Part shown: positions 8,475 through 17,273 of the stretch, piece after piece
How the letters are laid out: each line of letters opens with the position of its first letter
Position numbering within the stretch: position 1 is the stretch's first letter
NCBI RefSeq assembly: GCF_021010565.1
Contig: NZ_JAJNAY010000002.1
Coordinates: forward strand, 682,001-746,000
Origin: Chryseobacterium turcicum
Lineage (GTDB): Bacteria > Bacteroidota > Bacteroidia > Flavobacteriales > Weeksellaceae
Length of the DNA: 64,000 bases
Direction: 5' to 3'
Notes under the pieces: model-generated
Database searches by the model: none
What the model saw: only the letters and a program-made list of their open reading frames with translations
Told to the model about the DNA's origin: nothing
Made by a program: the position numbers and the translations under genes

Positions 8475-9035
8475 ATGTCAGATCAAAAACCAATAATAAG
8501 AACAGATGCACCAGCTCCGGAAGGATTTGAAGGAGAAGGATTTTTTGCAACGAAATTGAGCAGTGTTATCGGGATGGCTAGAAAGTTTTCACTTTGGCCT
8601 CTACCGTTTGCTACCTCTTGTTGCGGTATCGAGTTCATGGCTACCCTAAACCCAACCTATGATGCCTCTAGATTTGGTATGGAAAGAAACTCTTTCTCAC
8701 CAAGACAAGCAGATATGTTGATGGTTTGTGGAACTATTTCTAAAAAATTAGGTCCTGTTTTAAAAGAAGTTTACACTCAAATGGCAGAACCAAAATGGGT
8801 AGTTGCTGTAGGAGCTTGTGCTTCTAGTGGAGGTATTTTTGATACGTACTCAGTTTTACAGGGAATTGATAAAATTATTCCGGTAGACGTTTACGTTCCT
8901 GGTTGCCCTCCAAGACCAGAACAGATTATAGAAGGTGTAATGCAGGTGCAGGCTTTAGCAGAAAGCGAAAGCATCAGAAGAAGAGATATGCCAGAATATC
9001 AAGCATTGCTTGACTCTTACAATATTAGCAATTAA
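8475..9035 (+). CDS. nuoB: NADH-quinone oxidoreductase subunit B
   Basis: A 186-residue peripheral-arm subunit that carries the terminal N2 [4Fe-4S] cluster and passes electrons to quinone. Cluster ligands are visible: the tandem CC in ATSCCGIEFMAT, the Cys in MVCGTISKKLGP or GACASSGG, and the Cys in VPGCPPRPE. The N-terminus (SDQKPIIRTDAPAPEGFEGE) is the short extension seen in flavobacteria. Followed by nuoC after 11 bp. Confidence 0.96.
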   Translation: MSDQKPIIRTDAPAPEGFEGEGFFATKLSSVIGMARKFSLWPLPFATSCCGIEFMATLNPTYDASRFGMERNSFSPRQADMLMVCGTISKKLGPVLKEVYTQMAEPKWVVAVGACASSGGIFDTYSVLQGIDKIIPVDVYVPGCPPRPEQIIEGVMQVQALAESESIRRRDMPEYQALLDSYNISN

Positions 9036-9046
9036 TTGATACGGAA

Positions 9047-9541
9047 ATGACAAACGAATTTGTATTAGAAGCGATAACGAGAGAATTTCCGGACTCTATA
9101 ATCTTACACTCAGAATCTTATGGAATGCTGAATGTTGAGATTAAAAAAGAGGATATCAAAAAAGTAATTCATTACCTTAGAGACTCATCATTAGAAATTA
9201 ATTTTCTAACTGATATTTGTGGAATCCATTACCCAGAGTTTCCTGATAAAGAAATCGGCGTTGTCTATCATTTACAGAATATGATGACCAATTTCAGAAT
9301 CCGTTTGAAAGTCTTCATGTCAAGAGAAAATATTGAAGTAGATTCTCTAACTGAATTATATGCTGGAGCCAACTGGATGGAAAGAGAAACTTTTGATTTC
9401 TATGGAATTAAATTTAAAGGACATCCTGATTTAAGACCTATCCTAAATATGGAAGACCTTGGTTATCATCCAATGCTGAAAGAATATCGTCTTGAAGACG
9501 GTACCAGAACAGATAAGAACGACAGCATGTTTGGAAGATAG
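9047..9541 (+). CDS. nuoC: NADH-quinone oxidoreductase subunit C
   Basis: A 164-residue 30-kDa-type subunit of the peripheral arm that helps form the quinone site; not fused to NuoD here. The conserved block ANWMERETFDFYGIKFKGHP, then DLRPILNMEDLGYHPMLKEY, is clear. The stop overlaps the first unit of an inverted heptamer array filling the gap to nuoD. Confidence 0.95.
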   Translation: MTNEFVLEAITREFPDSIILHSESYGMLNVEIKKEDIKKVIHYLRDSSLEINFLTDICGIHYPEFPDKEIGVVYHLQNMMTNFRIRLKVFMSRENIEVDSLTELYAGANWMERETFDFYGIKFKGHPDLRPILNMEDLGYHPMLKEYRLEDGTRTDKNDSMFGR

Positions 9542-9601
9542 TATAGCTTATGGCGAATGGCATTTTGCCAATAGCCAGAAGCAAATAGCTAAAAGCAATT
9601 A
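9541..9601 (+). repeat. Inverted heptamer array, nuoC-nuoD spacer
   Basis: The whole spacer reads in 7-nt units: three left units ending in GC (GTATAGC, TTATGGC, GAATGGC; 9541-9561), a 5-nt centre ATTTT (9562-9566), then five right units beginning with GC (GCCAATA, GCCAGAA, GCAAATA, GCTAAAA, GCAATTA; 9567-9601). The right arm ends 2 nt before the nuoD ATG. The left units are the inverse of the right units. Confidence 0.8.
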
Positions 9602-9603
9602 TT

Positions 9604-10827
9604 ATGAAAGACAACTCATTATCTAATATACTTAACCAGCACAACAGTAACGAGCAGATTGACGGGCAATTATATACCCTGAATCTAGGACCTACTCACC
9701 CTGCAACGCACGGAATTTTCCAAAACGTTCTTACAATGGACGGTGAAAGAATTCTTCATGCTGAGCAAACTGTTGGTTATATCCATAGAGCATTTGAAAA
9801 AATTTCTGAAAGAAGAAATTACGCTCAAATCACAACCCTTACAGACCGTATGAACTACTGCTCTGCGCCAATCAACAATTTTGGATGGCACATGACGGTA
9901 GAAAAACTGATTGGAGTAACAGTTCCGAAACGTGTAGATTATATGCGTGTTATCTTAATGGAATTGGCAAGAATCGGTGACCACTTAATCTGTAACGGGG
10001 TAACCGGAATGGATGCAGGAGCAATCACAGGTCTTACCTATATGTTCATCGAGAGAGAGCGTATTTACGATATGTATGAGCAGATTTGTGGAGCTAGAAT
10101 GACAACAAATATGGGAAGAATTGGAGGTTTTGAAAGAGATTTCACTCCAAAATTCCATGAGTTATTGAAAGATTTCTTAAAAACATTCCCTGCAAGATTT
10201 GCTGAATTCGGTCAATTATTAGAAAGAAACAGAATTTTCATGGACAGAACCATTGGTGCAGGCTCAATTTCAGCAGAAAGAGCATTAAGCTATGGTTTTA
10301 CAGGTCCCAATTTACGTGCAACAGGCGTTGATTATGATGTAAGAGTGGCACAACCTTATTCTTCTTACGAAGATTTCGATTTCATCATTCCAGTAGGAAC
10401 TTCTGGTGACACTTACGACCGTTTTATGGTTCGTCAGCAAGAAGTTTGGGAATCTCTTAAAATTATCAATCAGGCTTACGACAATTTACCAGAAGGACCT
10501 TTCCATGCGGATGTTCCTGAGTTTTATCTTCCTGAAAAAGCAGACGTTTACAAAAAAATGGAAGCTTTGATTTACCATTTCAAAATTGTAATGGGAGAAA
10601 CTGATGTTCCAAAAGGAGAAGTATATCATCCTGTAGAAGGTGGAAACGGAGAATTAGGATTCTATTTGGTAAGTGATGGCGGAAGAAGCCCTTACAGACT
10701 TCACTTTAGAAGACCATGTTTCATCTACTATCAAGCATATCCTGAAATGATTACAGGTTCTGTAATTTCAGATGCAATTGTTACAATGTGTAGTATGAAT
10801 GTAATTGCGGGAGAATTAGACGCATAA
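9604..10827 (+). CDS. nuoD: NADH-quinone oxidoreductase subunit D
   Basis: A 407-residue 49-kDa-type subunit that forms the quinone pocket with NuoB. Visible motifs: LGPTHPATHGIF (quinone-site His), VGYIHRAFEK, RIGDHLICNGVTGMDAGAIT, MGRIGGFERDF and the C-terminal block ending VIAGELDA. Length is normal for the unfused form. It ends before a 135-bp spacer that contains a hairpin and a heptamer array. Confidence 0.96.
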   Translation: MKDNSLSNILNQHNSNEQIDGQLYTLNLGPTHPATHGIFQNVLTMDGERILHAEQTVGYIHRAFEKISERRNYAQITTLTDRMNYCSAPINNFGWHMTVEKLIGVTVPKRVDYMRVILMELARIGDHLICNGVTGMDAGAITGLTYMFIERERIYDMYEQICGARMTTNMGRIGGFERDFTPKFHELLKDFLKTFPARFAEFGQLLERNRIFMDRTIGAGSISAERALSYGFTGPNLRATGVDYDVRVAQPYSSYEDFDFIIPVGTSGDTYDRFMVRQQEVWESLKIINQAYDNLPEGPFHADVPEFYLPEKADVYKKMEALIYHFKIVMGETDVPKGEVYHPVEGGNGELGFYLVSDGGRSPYRLHFRRPCFIYYQAYPEMITGSVISDAIVTMCSMNVIAGELDA

Positions 10828-10840
10828 GAAAAATTATAAA

Positions 10841-10956
10841 TTTTAGATTATGAATTTTAAATTAATCTAAAATTATTAAATATAAAATTATAAAGTTGAT
10901 AAGATTTTTAGAAAAATGATTTTCATTCAAAATCTAAAATCTAAAATCTAAAATCT
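10841..10956 (+). repeat. Hairpin and heptamer array, nuoD-nuoE spacer
   Basis: TTTTAGATT (10841-10849) is the inverse of AATCTAAAA (10864-10872). Further on, four exact tandem copies of AAAATCT occupy 10929-10956, 6 nt before the nuoE ATG. Partial inverse copies (AGATTTTTAGA) lie around 10897-10907. Confidence 0.8.
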
Positions 10957-10962
10957 ATAAAT

Positions 10963-11472
10963 ATGAGCGAAACAATAGCTTTTAAACCGGAAAGTTTAGA
11001 ACAGGTACACAAAATCATGGCAAGATATCCTGAAGGAAGACAAAAGTCTGCCCTTCTTCCTGTTCTGCATATAGCACAGAAAGAATTTGGAGGATGGCTA
11101 GATGTTCCTGTGATGGATTATGTTGCTGAATTACTGAGTATTAAACCCATTGAAGTATATGAAGTAGCTACTTTTTATACCATGTTTAATATGAAGCCGG
11201 TGGGTAAATATGTTTTGGAAGTTTGCAGAACCGGACCTTGTATGGTTTGTGGAAGCGAAAAAATCCTAGATCATATCAGAACAAAACTTAATATAAAAGA
11301 CGGACAAACTACTGAAGACGGAATGTTTACTTTAAAACCTGCTGAATGTCTTGGTGCATGTGGATACGCTCCAATGTTACAACTAGGTAAGTTTTTTCAC
11401 GAAAATTTAACGATAGAAAAAGTTGACGAAATCCTTGATCTTTGTAGAGAAGGACAAATTGATTTGGGTTAA
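10963..11472 (+). CDS. nuoE: NADH-quinone oxidoreductase subunit E
   Basis: A 169-residue 24-kDa-type subunit of the NADH dehydrogenase module, with the N1a [2Fe-2S] cluster. The four ligand cysteines are visible in CRTGPCMVCGSE and ECLGACGYAPM. The helical N-terminal half includes RYPEGRQKSALLPVLHIAQ and EVYEVATFYTMFNMKPVG. Followed by a heptamer array before nuoF. Confidence 0.96.
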   Translation: MSETIAFKPESLEQVHKIMARYPEGRQKSALLPVLHIAQKEFGGWLDVPVMDYVAELLSIKPIEVYEVATFYTMFNMKPVGKYVLEVCRTGPCMVCGSEKILDHIRTKLNIKDGQTTEDGMFTLKPAECLGACGYAPMLQLGKFFHENLTIEKVDEILDLCREGQIDLG

Positions 11473-11492
11473 AATAAATTTAAACAAAAATA

Positions 11493-11541
11493 GCAATACG
11501 CTAAAAGCTATAAGCTAGCAGCTAAATGCTAAAAGCATAAT
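11493..11541 (+). repeat. Heptamer array, nuoE-nuoF spacer
   Basis: Seven consecutive 7-nt units all beginning with GC: GCAATAC, GCTAAAA, GCTATAA, GCTAGCA, GCTAAAT, GCTAAAA, GCATAAT. The array ends 6 nt before the nuoF ATG. The GCTAAAA unit also occurs in the nuoC-nuoD array. No clear inverted left arm. Confidence 0.8.
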
Positions 11542-11547
11542 ATAAAA

Positions 11548-12903
11548 ATGAGTAAAAAACTTTTACTTAAAGACGCACACGTAGAAGGCATTCGTTATTT
11601 CGAAACTTACCGCAAACAAGGTGGTTACGGAGCAGCAGAAAAAGCTTTAAAAATGACAGCCGAAGAAATTTTGGAAGAAGTAAAAGCTTCTGGACTTCGT
11701 GGTCGTGGTGGTGCAGGTTTCCCAACAGGAATGAAATGGAGCTTTTTAGCAAAACCAGAAGGTGTTCCAAGACACTTAGTGGTAAATGCTGATGAATCTG
11801 AACCGGGAACTTTCAAAGACAGATATTTGATGGAATTTCTTCCTCATTTATTAATTGAAGGAATGTTGATTTCTTCTTTCGTATTAGGTTCTAATGTTTC
11901 TTATATCTACATCCGTGGAGAATATTCTTGGATTCCTGATATTTTAGAAGAAGCTATTGAAGAGGCTAAAGCAGCAGGATTTTTAGGTAAAAACATCTTA
12001 GGAACAGGTTTCGATTGCGAAATTTATGTTCAAAGAGGTGGTGGTGCTTATATCTGTGGTGAAGAAACCGCTTTACTAGAATCTCTAGAAGGTAAAAGAG
12101 GAAACCCAAGATTAAAACCGCCATTCCCAGCTGTAAAAGGACTTTGGGAAAGACCAACCGTTGTAAATAACGTAGAATCTATTGCGGCAATCGTTCCAAT
12201 TATCGATATTACAGGTGCTGAATATGCCAAAATAGGCGTTGGAAGATCTACTGGTACAAAATTAATTTCTGCTTGCGGAAACATCAATAAACCAGGAGTT
12301 TATGAAATCGACATGACCATTACGGTTGAAGAATTCATTTACTCTGATGAATATTGTGGTGGAATTCCAAACGGTAAAAAGCTGAAAGCTTGTATCCCTG
12401 GAGGAAGCTCAGTGCCGATTGTTCCAGCAAACTTATTGTTAAAAACGGTAAATGGTGAGCCAAGATATATGAACTATGAATCTCTTGCTGACGGTGGTTT
12501 TGCTACCGGAACAATGATGGGTTCAGGAGGTTTCATTGTTTTGGATGAAGACCAGTGTATCGTAGAACATACCATGACTTTGGCGAGATTTTATAATCAC
12601 GAAAGTTGCGGACAGTGTACTCCTTGCCGTGAAGGAACGGGATGGATGTACAAGATTTTAAAGAAAATTGAGAAAGGAGAAGGGAAAATGGAAGACATCG
12701 ATTTGCTTTGGGATATCCAGAGAAAAATCGAAGGAAATACCATTTGTCCGTTAGGTGATGCGGCGGCTTGGCCTGTTGCAGCAGCGATTCGTCATTTCAG
12801 AGATGAGTTCGAATGGCACATCAAAAATCCTGAATTGTCTCAGACACAAAACTATGGATTGGCAAATTATGCAGACCCTATTCCGGCTGCAGCCAGTAAT
12901 TAA
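11548..12903 (+). CDS. nuoF: NADH-quinone oxidoreductase subunit F
   Basis: A 451-residue subunit that binds NADH and FMN and carries the N3 [4Fe-4S] cluster, the entry point for electrons. Visible: GLRGRGGAGFPTGMKW (FMN/NADH site), NADESEPGTFKDR, RGGGAYICGEETALLESLEG and the cluster ligands ESCGQCTPCREG...CPLGDAAAWP. The next gene begins 15 bp downstream but is not a complex I subunit. Confidence 0.97.
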   Translation: MSKKLLLKDAHVEGIRYFETYRKQGGYGAAEKALKMTAEEILEEVKASGLRGRGGAGFPTGMKWSFLAKPEGVPRHLVVNADESEPGTFKDRYLMEFLPHLLIEGMLISSFVLGSNVSYIYIRGEYSWIPDILEEAIEEAKAAGFLGKNILGTGFDCEIYVQRGGGAYICGEETALLESLEGKRGNPRLKPPFPAVKGLWERPTVVNNVESIAAIVPIIDITGAEYAKIGVGRSTGTKLISACGNINKPGVYEIDMTITVEEFIYSDEYCGGIPNGKKLKACIPGGSSVPIVPANLLLKTVNGEPRYMNYESLADGGFATGTMMGSGGFIVLDEDQCIVEHTMTLARFYNHESCGQCTPCREGTGWMYKILKKIEKGEGKMEDIDLLWDIQRKIEGNTICPLGDAAAWPVAAAIRHFRDEFEWHIKNPELSQTQNYGLANYADPIPAAASN

Positions 12904-12918
12904 TATGAATTTGGAATT

Positions 12919-13905
12919 ATGAAGAAGTTTATTGCTGTAGGATTATTGTTGTCGAATTTTGTTTTTGGTCAGAATATTAAAGACACTTTAAGTAAAGAAA
13001 AAACATTCGAAGAGGCTTGTGCATTTCCGGCAGCTTTACCATATGCCAAGAAAGTAAAGAAGACCTCTTTTGAAAGCGCAGGCATAGGAAATTCAATTAC
13101 TGAGTACAATACAGTTTTGGATACTACAGAAGGAATTGAAGTTGAGGCAGCAAATAATTCTTTCAAAAAAGGAGCAATGTTCGTTTTTTGGGGCTGGAAT
13201 AGATCAGGATTTAGTAATTCTGATATTAGATTTAAAGGAAATGGTTATGATTTTACCTTAAATAATGTGGTAGCTCATGACAGACCTTCAGAATTAAGTA
13301 TGGCATATATAGATCCTACAAGGCTCTCTATTCCACAATTTAATTTTAGATTGGCATATTTCTTAAAAGATAATTTGGCATTAGTAGTAGGAACAGATCA
13401 CATGAAGTATGTGATGGATCAGGAACAGACTGTTGATTTTAACGGAAATATTTCAGATCCTAAATATGCTGCAATGGTTCAAAACGGAAAAGTTGATTTA
13501 ACAGATCAAGAATTCCTAACTTTTGAACATACAGACGGATTAAACTATGTAAATGCTGGGGTTGAAAAATATAAAAATCTCTTAAGTAAAAAGAATTTTG
13601 ATATTTATTGGGCCTATGGAGCCGGAGCCGGAGTATTATTTCCAAAGTCTAATGTAAAATTATTTGGAAACGAAAGAAGTGACAGATACCATGTAGCAGG
13701 ATTTGGGTTGGATGCAAGAACCAACATCAATTTTGTTTTATGGAAACATATCATGGCAAGAGTTGAAGGAAAATTCGGGTACATTAATATGCCGGATATT
13801 AAAACAACTCTTAATAATAAACCTGATAAAGCCAGTCAGGATTTTGTATTCTACCAGATTAATTTCGGGATTGGATATACATTCAATACAAAAAAAAATA
13901 AATAA
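12919..13905 (+). CDS. Outer-membrane barrel-like protein inserted in the nuo operon
   Basis: A 328-residue protein with a signal peptide (MKKFIAVGLLLSNFVFGQN). The mature part alternates polar and aromatic strands (AMFVFWGWNRSGFSNSDI, YDFTLNNVVAHDRPSE, FNFRLAYFLKDNLALVVGTD) and ends in a strand-like INFGIGYTFNTKKNK. This is a beta-barrel-like profile for the outer membrane. I recognise the pattern from Bacteroidota genomes but not a named function. It lies on the same strand, 15 bp after nuoF and 22 bp before nuoG, so it must be co-transcribed with complex I, although it would act in another compartment. Confidence 0.7.
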   Translation: MKKFIAVGLLLSNFVFGQNIKDTLSKEKTFEEACAFPAALPYAKKVKKTSFESAGIGNSITEYNTVLDTTEGIEVEAANNSFKKGAMFVFWGWNRSGFSNSDIRFKGNGYDFTLNNVVAHDRPSELSMAYIDPTRLSIPQFNFRLAYFLKDNLALVVGTDHMKYVMDQEQTVDFNGNISDPKYAAMVQNGKVDLTDQEFLTFEHTDGLNYVNAGVEKYKNLLSKKNFDIYWAYGAGAGVLFPKSNVKLFGNERSDRYHVAGFGLDARTNINFVLWKHIMARVEGKFGYINMPDIKTTLNNKPDKASQDFVFYQINFGIGYTFNTKKNK

Positions 13906-13927
13906 AGCATTTGCTTAAAATATAATT

Positions 13928-14926
13928 ATGAGCGAAGAGGTTAAAAAATTCAAAATAACGATAGACGGACAAACTGCTGAAGTTTTGCCCGGGACTTCTA
14001 TTTTGGAAGCTGCAAGACAAATCGGTGGGAAGTCTGTTCCTCCGGCAATGTGTTACTACAGCAAATTGGAAACCAGTGGTGGAAGATGTAGAACGTGTTT
14101 GGTAGAGGTTTCTAAAGGATCAGAAGCAGACCCGCGTCCTATGCCAAAATTGGTAGCAAGTTGCAGAACCAATGTGATGGACGGAATGGAGGTGAAAAAC
14201 CTTTCTTCTGAAAAAGCTCAGGAAGGTAGAAAAGCGGTTACCGAATTTTTATTGGTAAACCACCCGTTAGATTGCCCAGTTTGTGATCAGGCAGGTGAAT
14301 GTCACCTTCAGGATTTGGGTTACGAGCACGGAAATCTTGAAACCAGAACTGAGTTTGAAAGAAATACGTACGAAGCTGACGATTTAGGTCCACATATCAA
14401 GTTGAATATGAACCGTTGTATCTTATGTGCAAGATGCGTTTTGGCGGCCAATCAATTGACAGGTGAAAGGGAACACGGAATCCTTTTCAGAGGAGATCAC
14501 GCTGAAATTTCTACCTATTTAAATAAAGCTTTAGATAATGATTTCATCGGAAACGTAATCGACGTTTGTCCTGTAGGAGCATTAACAGACAGAACAGCTC
14601 GTTTTACAAGCAGAGTGTGGTTTACAAAACCAATGAATGGTTCTTGCAAATGTGATAAGTGTTCTGGAAAAGCAACAGTTTATTTGAAAGGTGACGAAGT
14701 TGTAAGAGTAACTGCTAGAAAAGATCAGTGGGGAGAAGTGGAAGAATTCATTTGTGATACTTGTCGTTTCGAAAGAAAATCTCTTTCAGACTGGAACATT
14801 GAAGGACCAAGACATATCGACAGACATTCGGTAATTTCTTTAAATCATTACGAGAAGCCAAAAGACGAACTAAGAGTTTTAGACAATCCGATGGCTAAAG
14901 AAATCAGCGAAAAAGACGAAAAATAA
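13928..14926 (+). CDS. nuoG: NADH-quinone oxidoreductase subunit G, short form
   Basis: Carries the iron-sulfur relay of the peripheral arm. Only 332 residues, against roughly 700-900 in proteobacterial NuoG. Present: the N-terminal [2Fe-2S] ferredoxin domain (CYYSKLETSGGRCRTCLVEV with a later C), the His-Cys3 site in HPLDCPVCDQAGECHLQ, the CILCARCV/CPVGALTD [4Fe-4S] ligands, and a CKCDKC...CDTCR set that may bind the N7-type cluster. The large molybdopterin-like C-terminal domain is absent. The stop is clean and a spacer follows, so this looks like a lineage form rather than a frameshift. Confidence 0.92.
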   Translation: MSEEVKKFKITIDGQTAEVLPGTSILEAARQIGGKSVPPAMCYYSKLETSGGRCRTCLVEVSKGSEADPRPMPKLVASCRTNVMDGMEVKNLSSEKAQEGRKAVTEFLLVNHPLDCPVCDQAGECHLQDLGYEHGNLETRTEFERNTYEADDLGPHIKLNMNRCILCARCVLAANQLTGEREHGILFRGDHAEISTYLNKALDNDFIGNVIDVCPVGALTDRTARFTSRVWFTKPMNGSCKCDKCSGKATVYLKGDEVVRVTARKDQWGEVEEFICDTCRFERKSLSDWNIEGPRHIDRHSVISLNHYEKPKDELRVLDNPMAKEISEKDEK

Positions 14927-14927
14927 A

Positions 14928-14998
14928 AATTTGAAAATTTATTAATTTGAAAATTTGAAAATGAGAGCAATCTCAAACTTCAATTCTCAAATTTCAAA
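14928..14998 (+). repeat. Inverted short-repeat array, nuoG-nuoH spacer
   Basis: The left arm is four 8-nt units of the type AATTTGAA (14928-14959). The right arm is four 7-nt units with a TCAA core (TCTCAAA, CTTCAAT, TCTCAAA, TTTCAAA; 14971-14998). The right core is the inverse of the left TTGA core. The array ends 10 nt before the nuoH ATG. Confidence 0.75.
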
Positions 14999-15008
14999 CT
15001 ACTATAGA

Positions 15009-16073
15009 ATGGATTTAATTACATTTAAATTAATACTTGTACTGGCACTTTTCCTGCTTTCGTTAACGATTGCAGCCTACTCTACTTGGGCAGAAAGAAA
15101 AGTTGCAGCCATTATGCAGGATAGAATCGGGCCAAACAGATCAGGACCTTTCGGTTTACTGCAACCTCTTGCAGATGGTGGTAAATTTTTCTTTAAAGAA
15201 GACTTTACACCAGCCAATGCCGAAAGATTTCTATTCGTATTGGGACCTGCATTGGTGATGTTTATTTCATTAATTACCGGAGCAGTTATTCCTTGGGGAA
15301 AAACGTTAAACTTGGGTGGAGTTTCTTATGATCTTCAGGTTGCCAACATCGATGTTGGGGTACTTTTCATCATCGGAATGGCTTCTATCGGAGTTTACGG
15401 GATTATGATCGGAGGCTGGGCTTCCAACAACAAGTATTCATTACTAGGTGCCATCAGAGCTTCTTCGCAGATGATTTCTTACGAATTGGCAATGGGATTG
15501 GCTTTACTTTCTATCATTATGATGGCAGGAAGTTTAGATTTAAAAGTAATTACGGAAAACCAAACTGAAGGAAAACTTTGGGGAATTATCCCTATCGGTT
15601 CTGGGATGAACTGGAATATTTTCTACCAACCATTAGCATTTTTAATCTTCTTTGTGGCAGCTTTGGCAGAAACCAACCGTCACCCTTTCGATTTACCAGA
15701 ATGTGAATCTGAATTGGTAACAGGATATACAACCGAATATTCATCAATGAAATTAGGTTTATACATGTTTGGTGAATATGTGAATATGTTTATTTCTAAT
15801 GCTTTCATGGTAGTACTTTTCTTCGGAGGATACAACTATCCAGGAATTGACTGGGTTACTGAAAACTGGGGAGAAAATGTAGCAGGTATTTTGAGTATCG
15901 TAGCATTCTTATCTAAAACCATTATCGGGATTTTAATCTTTATGTGGATCAGATGGACGTTACCAAGATTCAGATACGATCAATTGATGCACTTAGGATG
16001 GAAAACTTTAATTCCATTGGCATTAGTCAACCTAATGATTACAGGAGCTGTGATTTTAGCTTTTGGAAATTAA
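15009..16073 (+). CDS. nuoH: NADH-quinone oxidoreductase subunit H
   Basis: A 354-residue membrane subunit that joins the two arms and lines the quinone channel. I start at the ATG at 15009 (MDLITFKLILVLALFLLSL) because the in-frame extension to a TTG at 14955 only translates the repeat array. Motifs: STWAERKVAAIMQDRIGPNR, ADGGKFFFKEDFTPANAER, ETNRHPFDLPECESELVTGY and WIRWTLPRFRYDQLMHLGWK. Several hydrophobic segments, about eight predicted. Confidence 0.95.
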   Translation: MDLITFKLILVLALFLLSLTIAAYSTWAERKVAAIMQDRIGPNRSGPFGLLQPLADGGKFFFKEDFTPANAERFLFVLGPALVMFISLITGAVIPWGKTLNLGGVSYDLQVANIDVGVLFIIGMASIGVYGIMIGGWASNNKYSLLGAIRASSQMISYELAMGLALLSIIMMAGSLDLKVITENQTEGKLWGIIPIGSGMNWNIFYQPLAFLIFFVAALAETNRHPFDLPECESELVTGYTTEYSSMKLGLYMFGEYVNMFISNAFMVVLFFGGYNYPGIDWVTENWGENVAGILSIVAFLSKTIIGILIFMWIRWTLPRFRYDQLMHLGWKTLIPLALVNLMITGAVILAFGN

Positions 16074-16210
16074 AAAGAGAATTTGAAAATTTGAGAATGA
16101 GAGAATTTGAAAATTTCTTTAACTCAGGTTTAAAAAAATAAAATAGTAAATAATTAAGATAACAGGCAAGATTAGTCTAAAATCTAATGTCTAACATCTA
16201 ATATCTATAA
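16074..16210 (+). repeat. Two short-repeat arrays, nuoH-nuoI spacer
   Basis: The first part (about 16078-16120) holds GAGAATTTGAAAATTT twice with a GAGAATGA link, the same word type as the nuoH leader. The second part (16176-16210) is five 7-nt units: TCTAAAA, TCTAATG, TCTAACA, TCTAATA, TCTATAA, ending 4 nt before the nuoI ATG. TCTAAAA is the nuoE-leader unit in another phase. One inverse AGATTAG lies just to the left. Confidence 0.78.
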
Positions 16211-16214
16211 TTAA

Positions 16215-16772
16215 ATGAAATTAACCAACAGATCAAAAGTTGTTTCAAATAAAGAGATGACCTTTTCTGAGAAAATCTACCTACCGGCGATTTTTAAAGG
16301 AATGGGGATTACTTTTAAGCATGCTGTGAGAACCGTTGTAAAACGTGCTCCCAATGTTTATTCTTATCCGGAAGTACAAAAGCCTAGAGCTGATATCTGG
16401 AGAGGTCAACATGTTTTGAAAAGAGATGAAGAAGGCAGAGAAAGATGTACAGCTTGCGGACTGTGTGCCGTAGCATGCCCTGCAGAAGCTATCACCATGA
16501 CTGCTGCAGAAAGAACCAGAGAAGAAAAAGATCTTTACAGAGAAGAAAAATATGCATCGGTGTATGAAATCAATATGCTGAGATGTATTTTCTGCGGTAT
16601 GTGTGAAGAAGCTTGCCCGAAATCTGCAATTTATCTTACAGACAGATTAGTAGATGTAGAAACCAACAGAGGTTCTTTTATTTACGGTAAAGATAAATTA
16701 GTTGAAAAAATAAATGAAAGGATTGATATCACAGAAAGACAATCCGAGAAACAAAAAAATGCGGTAAAATAA
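16215..16772 (+). CDS. nuoI: NADH-quinone oxidoreductase subunit I
   Basis: A 185-residue TYKY-type subunit with two [4Fe-4S] clusters that carry electrons to NuoB. Both ligand sets are clear: CTACGLCAVACPAEAI and CIFCGMCEEACPKSAI. An N-terminal amphipathic stretch (FSEKIYLPAIFKGMGITFKH) precedes them. The stop overlaps the nuoJ start by 1 nt (TAATG), indicating translational coupling. Confidence 0.96.
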   Translation: MKLTNRSKVVSNKEMTFSEKIYLPAIFKGMGITFKHAVRTVVKRAPNVYSYPEVQKPRADIWRGQHVLKRDEEGRERCTACGLCAVACPAEAITMTAAERTREEKDLYREEKYASVYEINMLRCIFCGMCEEACPKSAIYLTDRLVDVETNRGSFIYGKDKLVEKINERIDITERQSEKQKNAVK

Positions 16773-17269
16773 TGGATCAGTTTTTATTTTTCTTGGTGGC
16801 GTTTTTAGCAGTAGCAAGTGCAGTTTACTTTGTATTTGCAAAAAATCCTTTGTATGCTATTTTGTCATTAATTGTTACAATGTTTTCTATTGCTGGAATG
16901 TATATTCTTCTGAATGCGCAGTTCCTGGCAATTATCCAAATCATCGTTTACGCAGGTGCTATCATGGTGCTTTTCCTTTATATCTTAATGATGCTTAATC
17001 TTAATAAGCAAGACGAAAGTAAGAAGAACAATACTTTAAAGTTTGTGGGAGTTTTTACAGCAGGTCTTCTTTTGATTGGTGTTTTAGGGGTTTTCAGAGG
17101 AGTGCAAGAAAATCATGTAGTGGTTGAGAACGTAGACAAAGGAGTAGGTCTTACAAAGAATCTGGGAAGACTTTTGTTTAATGACTATGTTTTGCCGTTT
17201 GAGCTTGCTTCAATCCTGATTTTAGCAGGTATTGTAGGTGCGGTATTAATCGGTAAAAAAGATTTATAA
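16772..17269 (+). CDS. nuoJ: NADH-quinone oxidoreductase subunit J
   Basis: A 165-residue membrane subunit with five hydrophobic segments, including FLFFLVAFLAVASAVYFVF and the conserved QIIVYAGAIMVLFLYILMML segment. Shares one nucleotide with nuoI and is 4 bp from nuoK. Confidence 0.95.
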   Translation: MDQFLFFLVAFLAVASAVYFVFAKNPLYAILSLIVTMFSIAGMYILLNAQFLAIIQIIVYAGAIMVLFLYILMMLNLNKQDESKKNNTLKFVGVFTAGLLLIGVLGVFRGVQENHVVVENVDKGVGLTKNLGRLLFNDYVLPFELASILILAGIVGAVLIGKKDL

Positions 17270-17273
17270 AATT

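Noticed and set aside
13928..14926. nuoG as a frameshifted pseudogene
   Set aside because: Clean stop, all cluster ligands kept, and the following sequence shows no remnant of the missing domain.
14955..15008. Extended N-terminus of NuoH
   Set aside because: The extra 18 residues are translated repeat array starting at TTG; the normal NuoH start MDLITFK lies at 15009.
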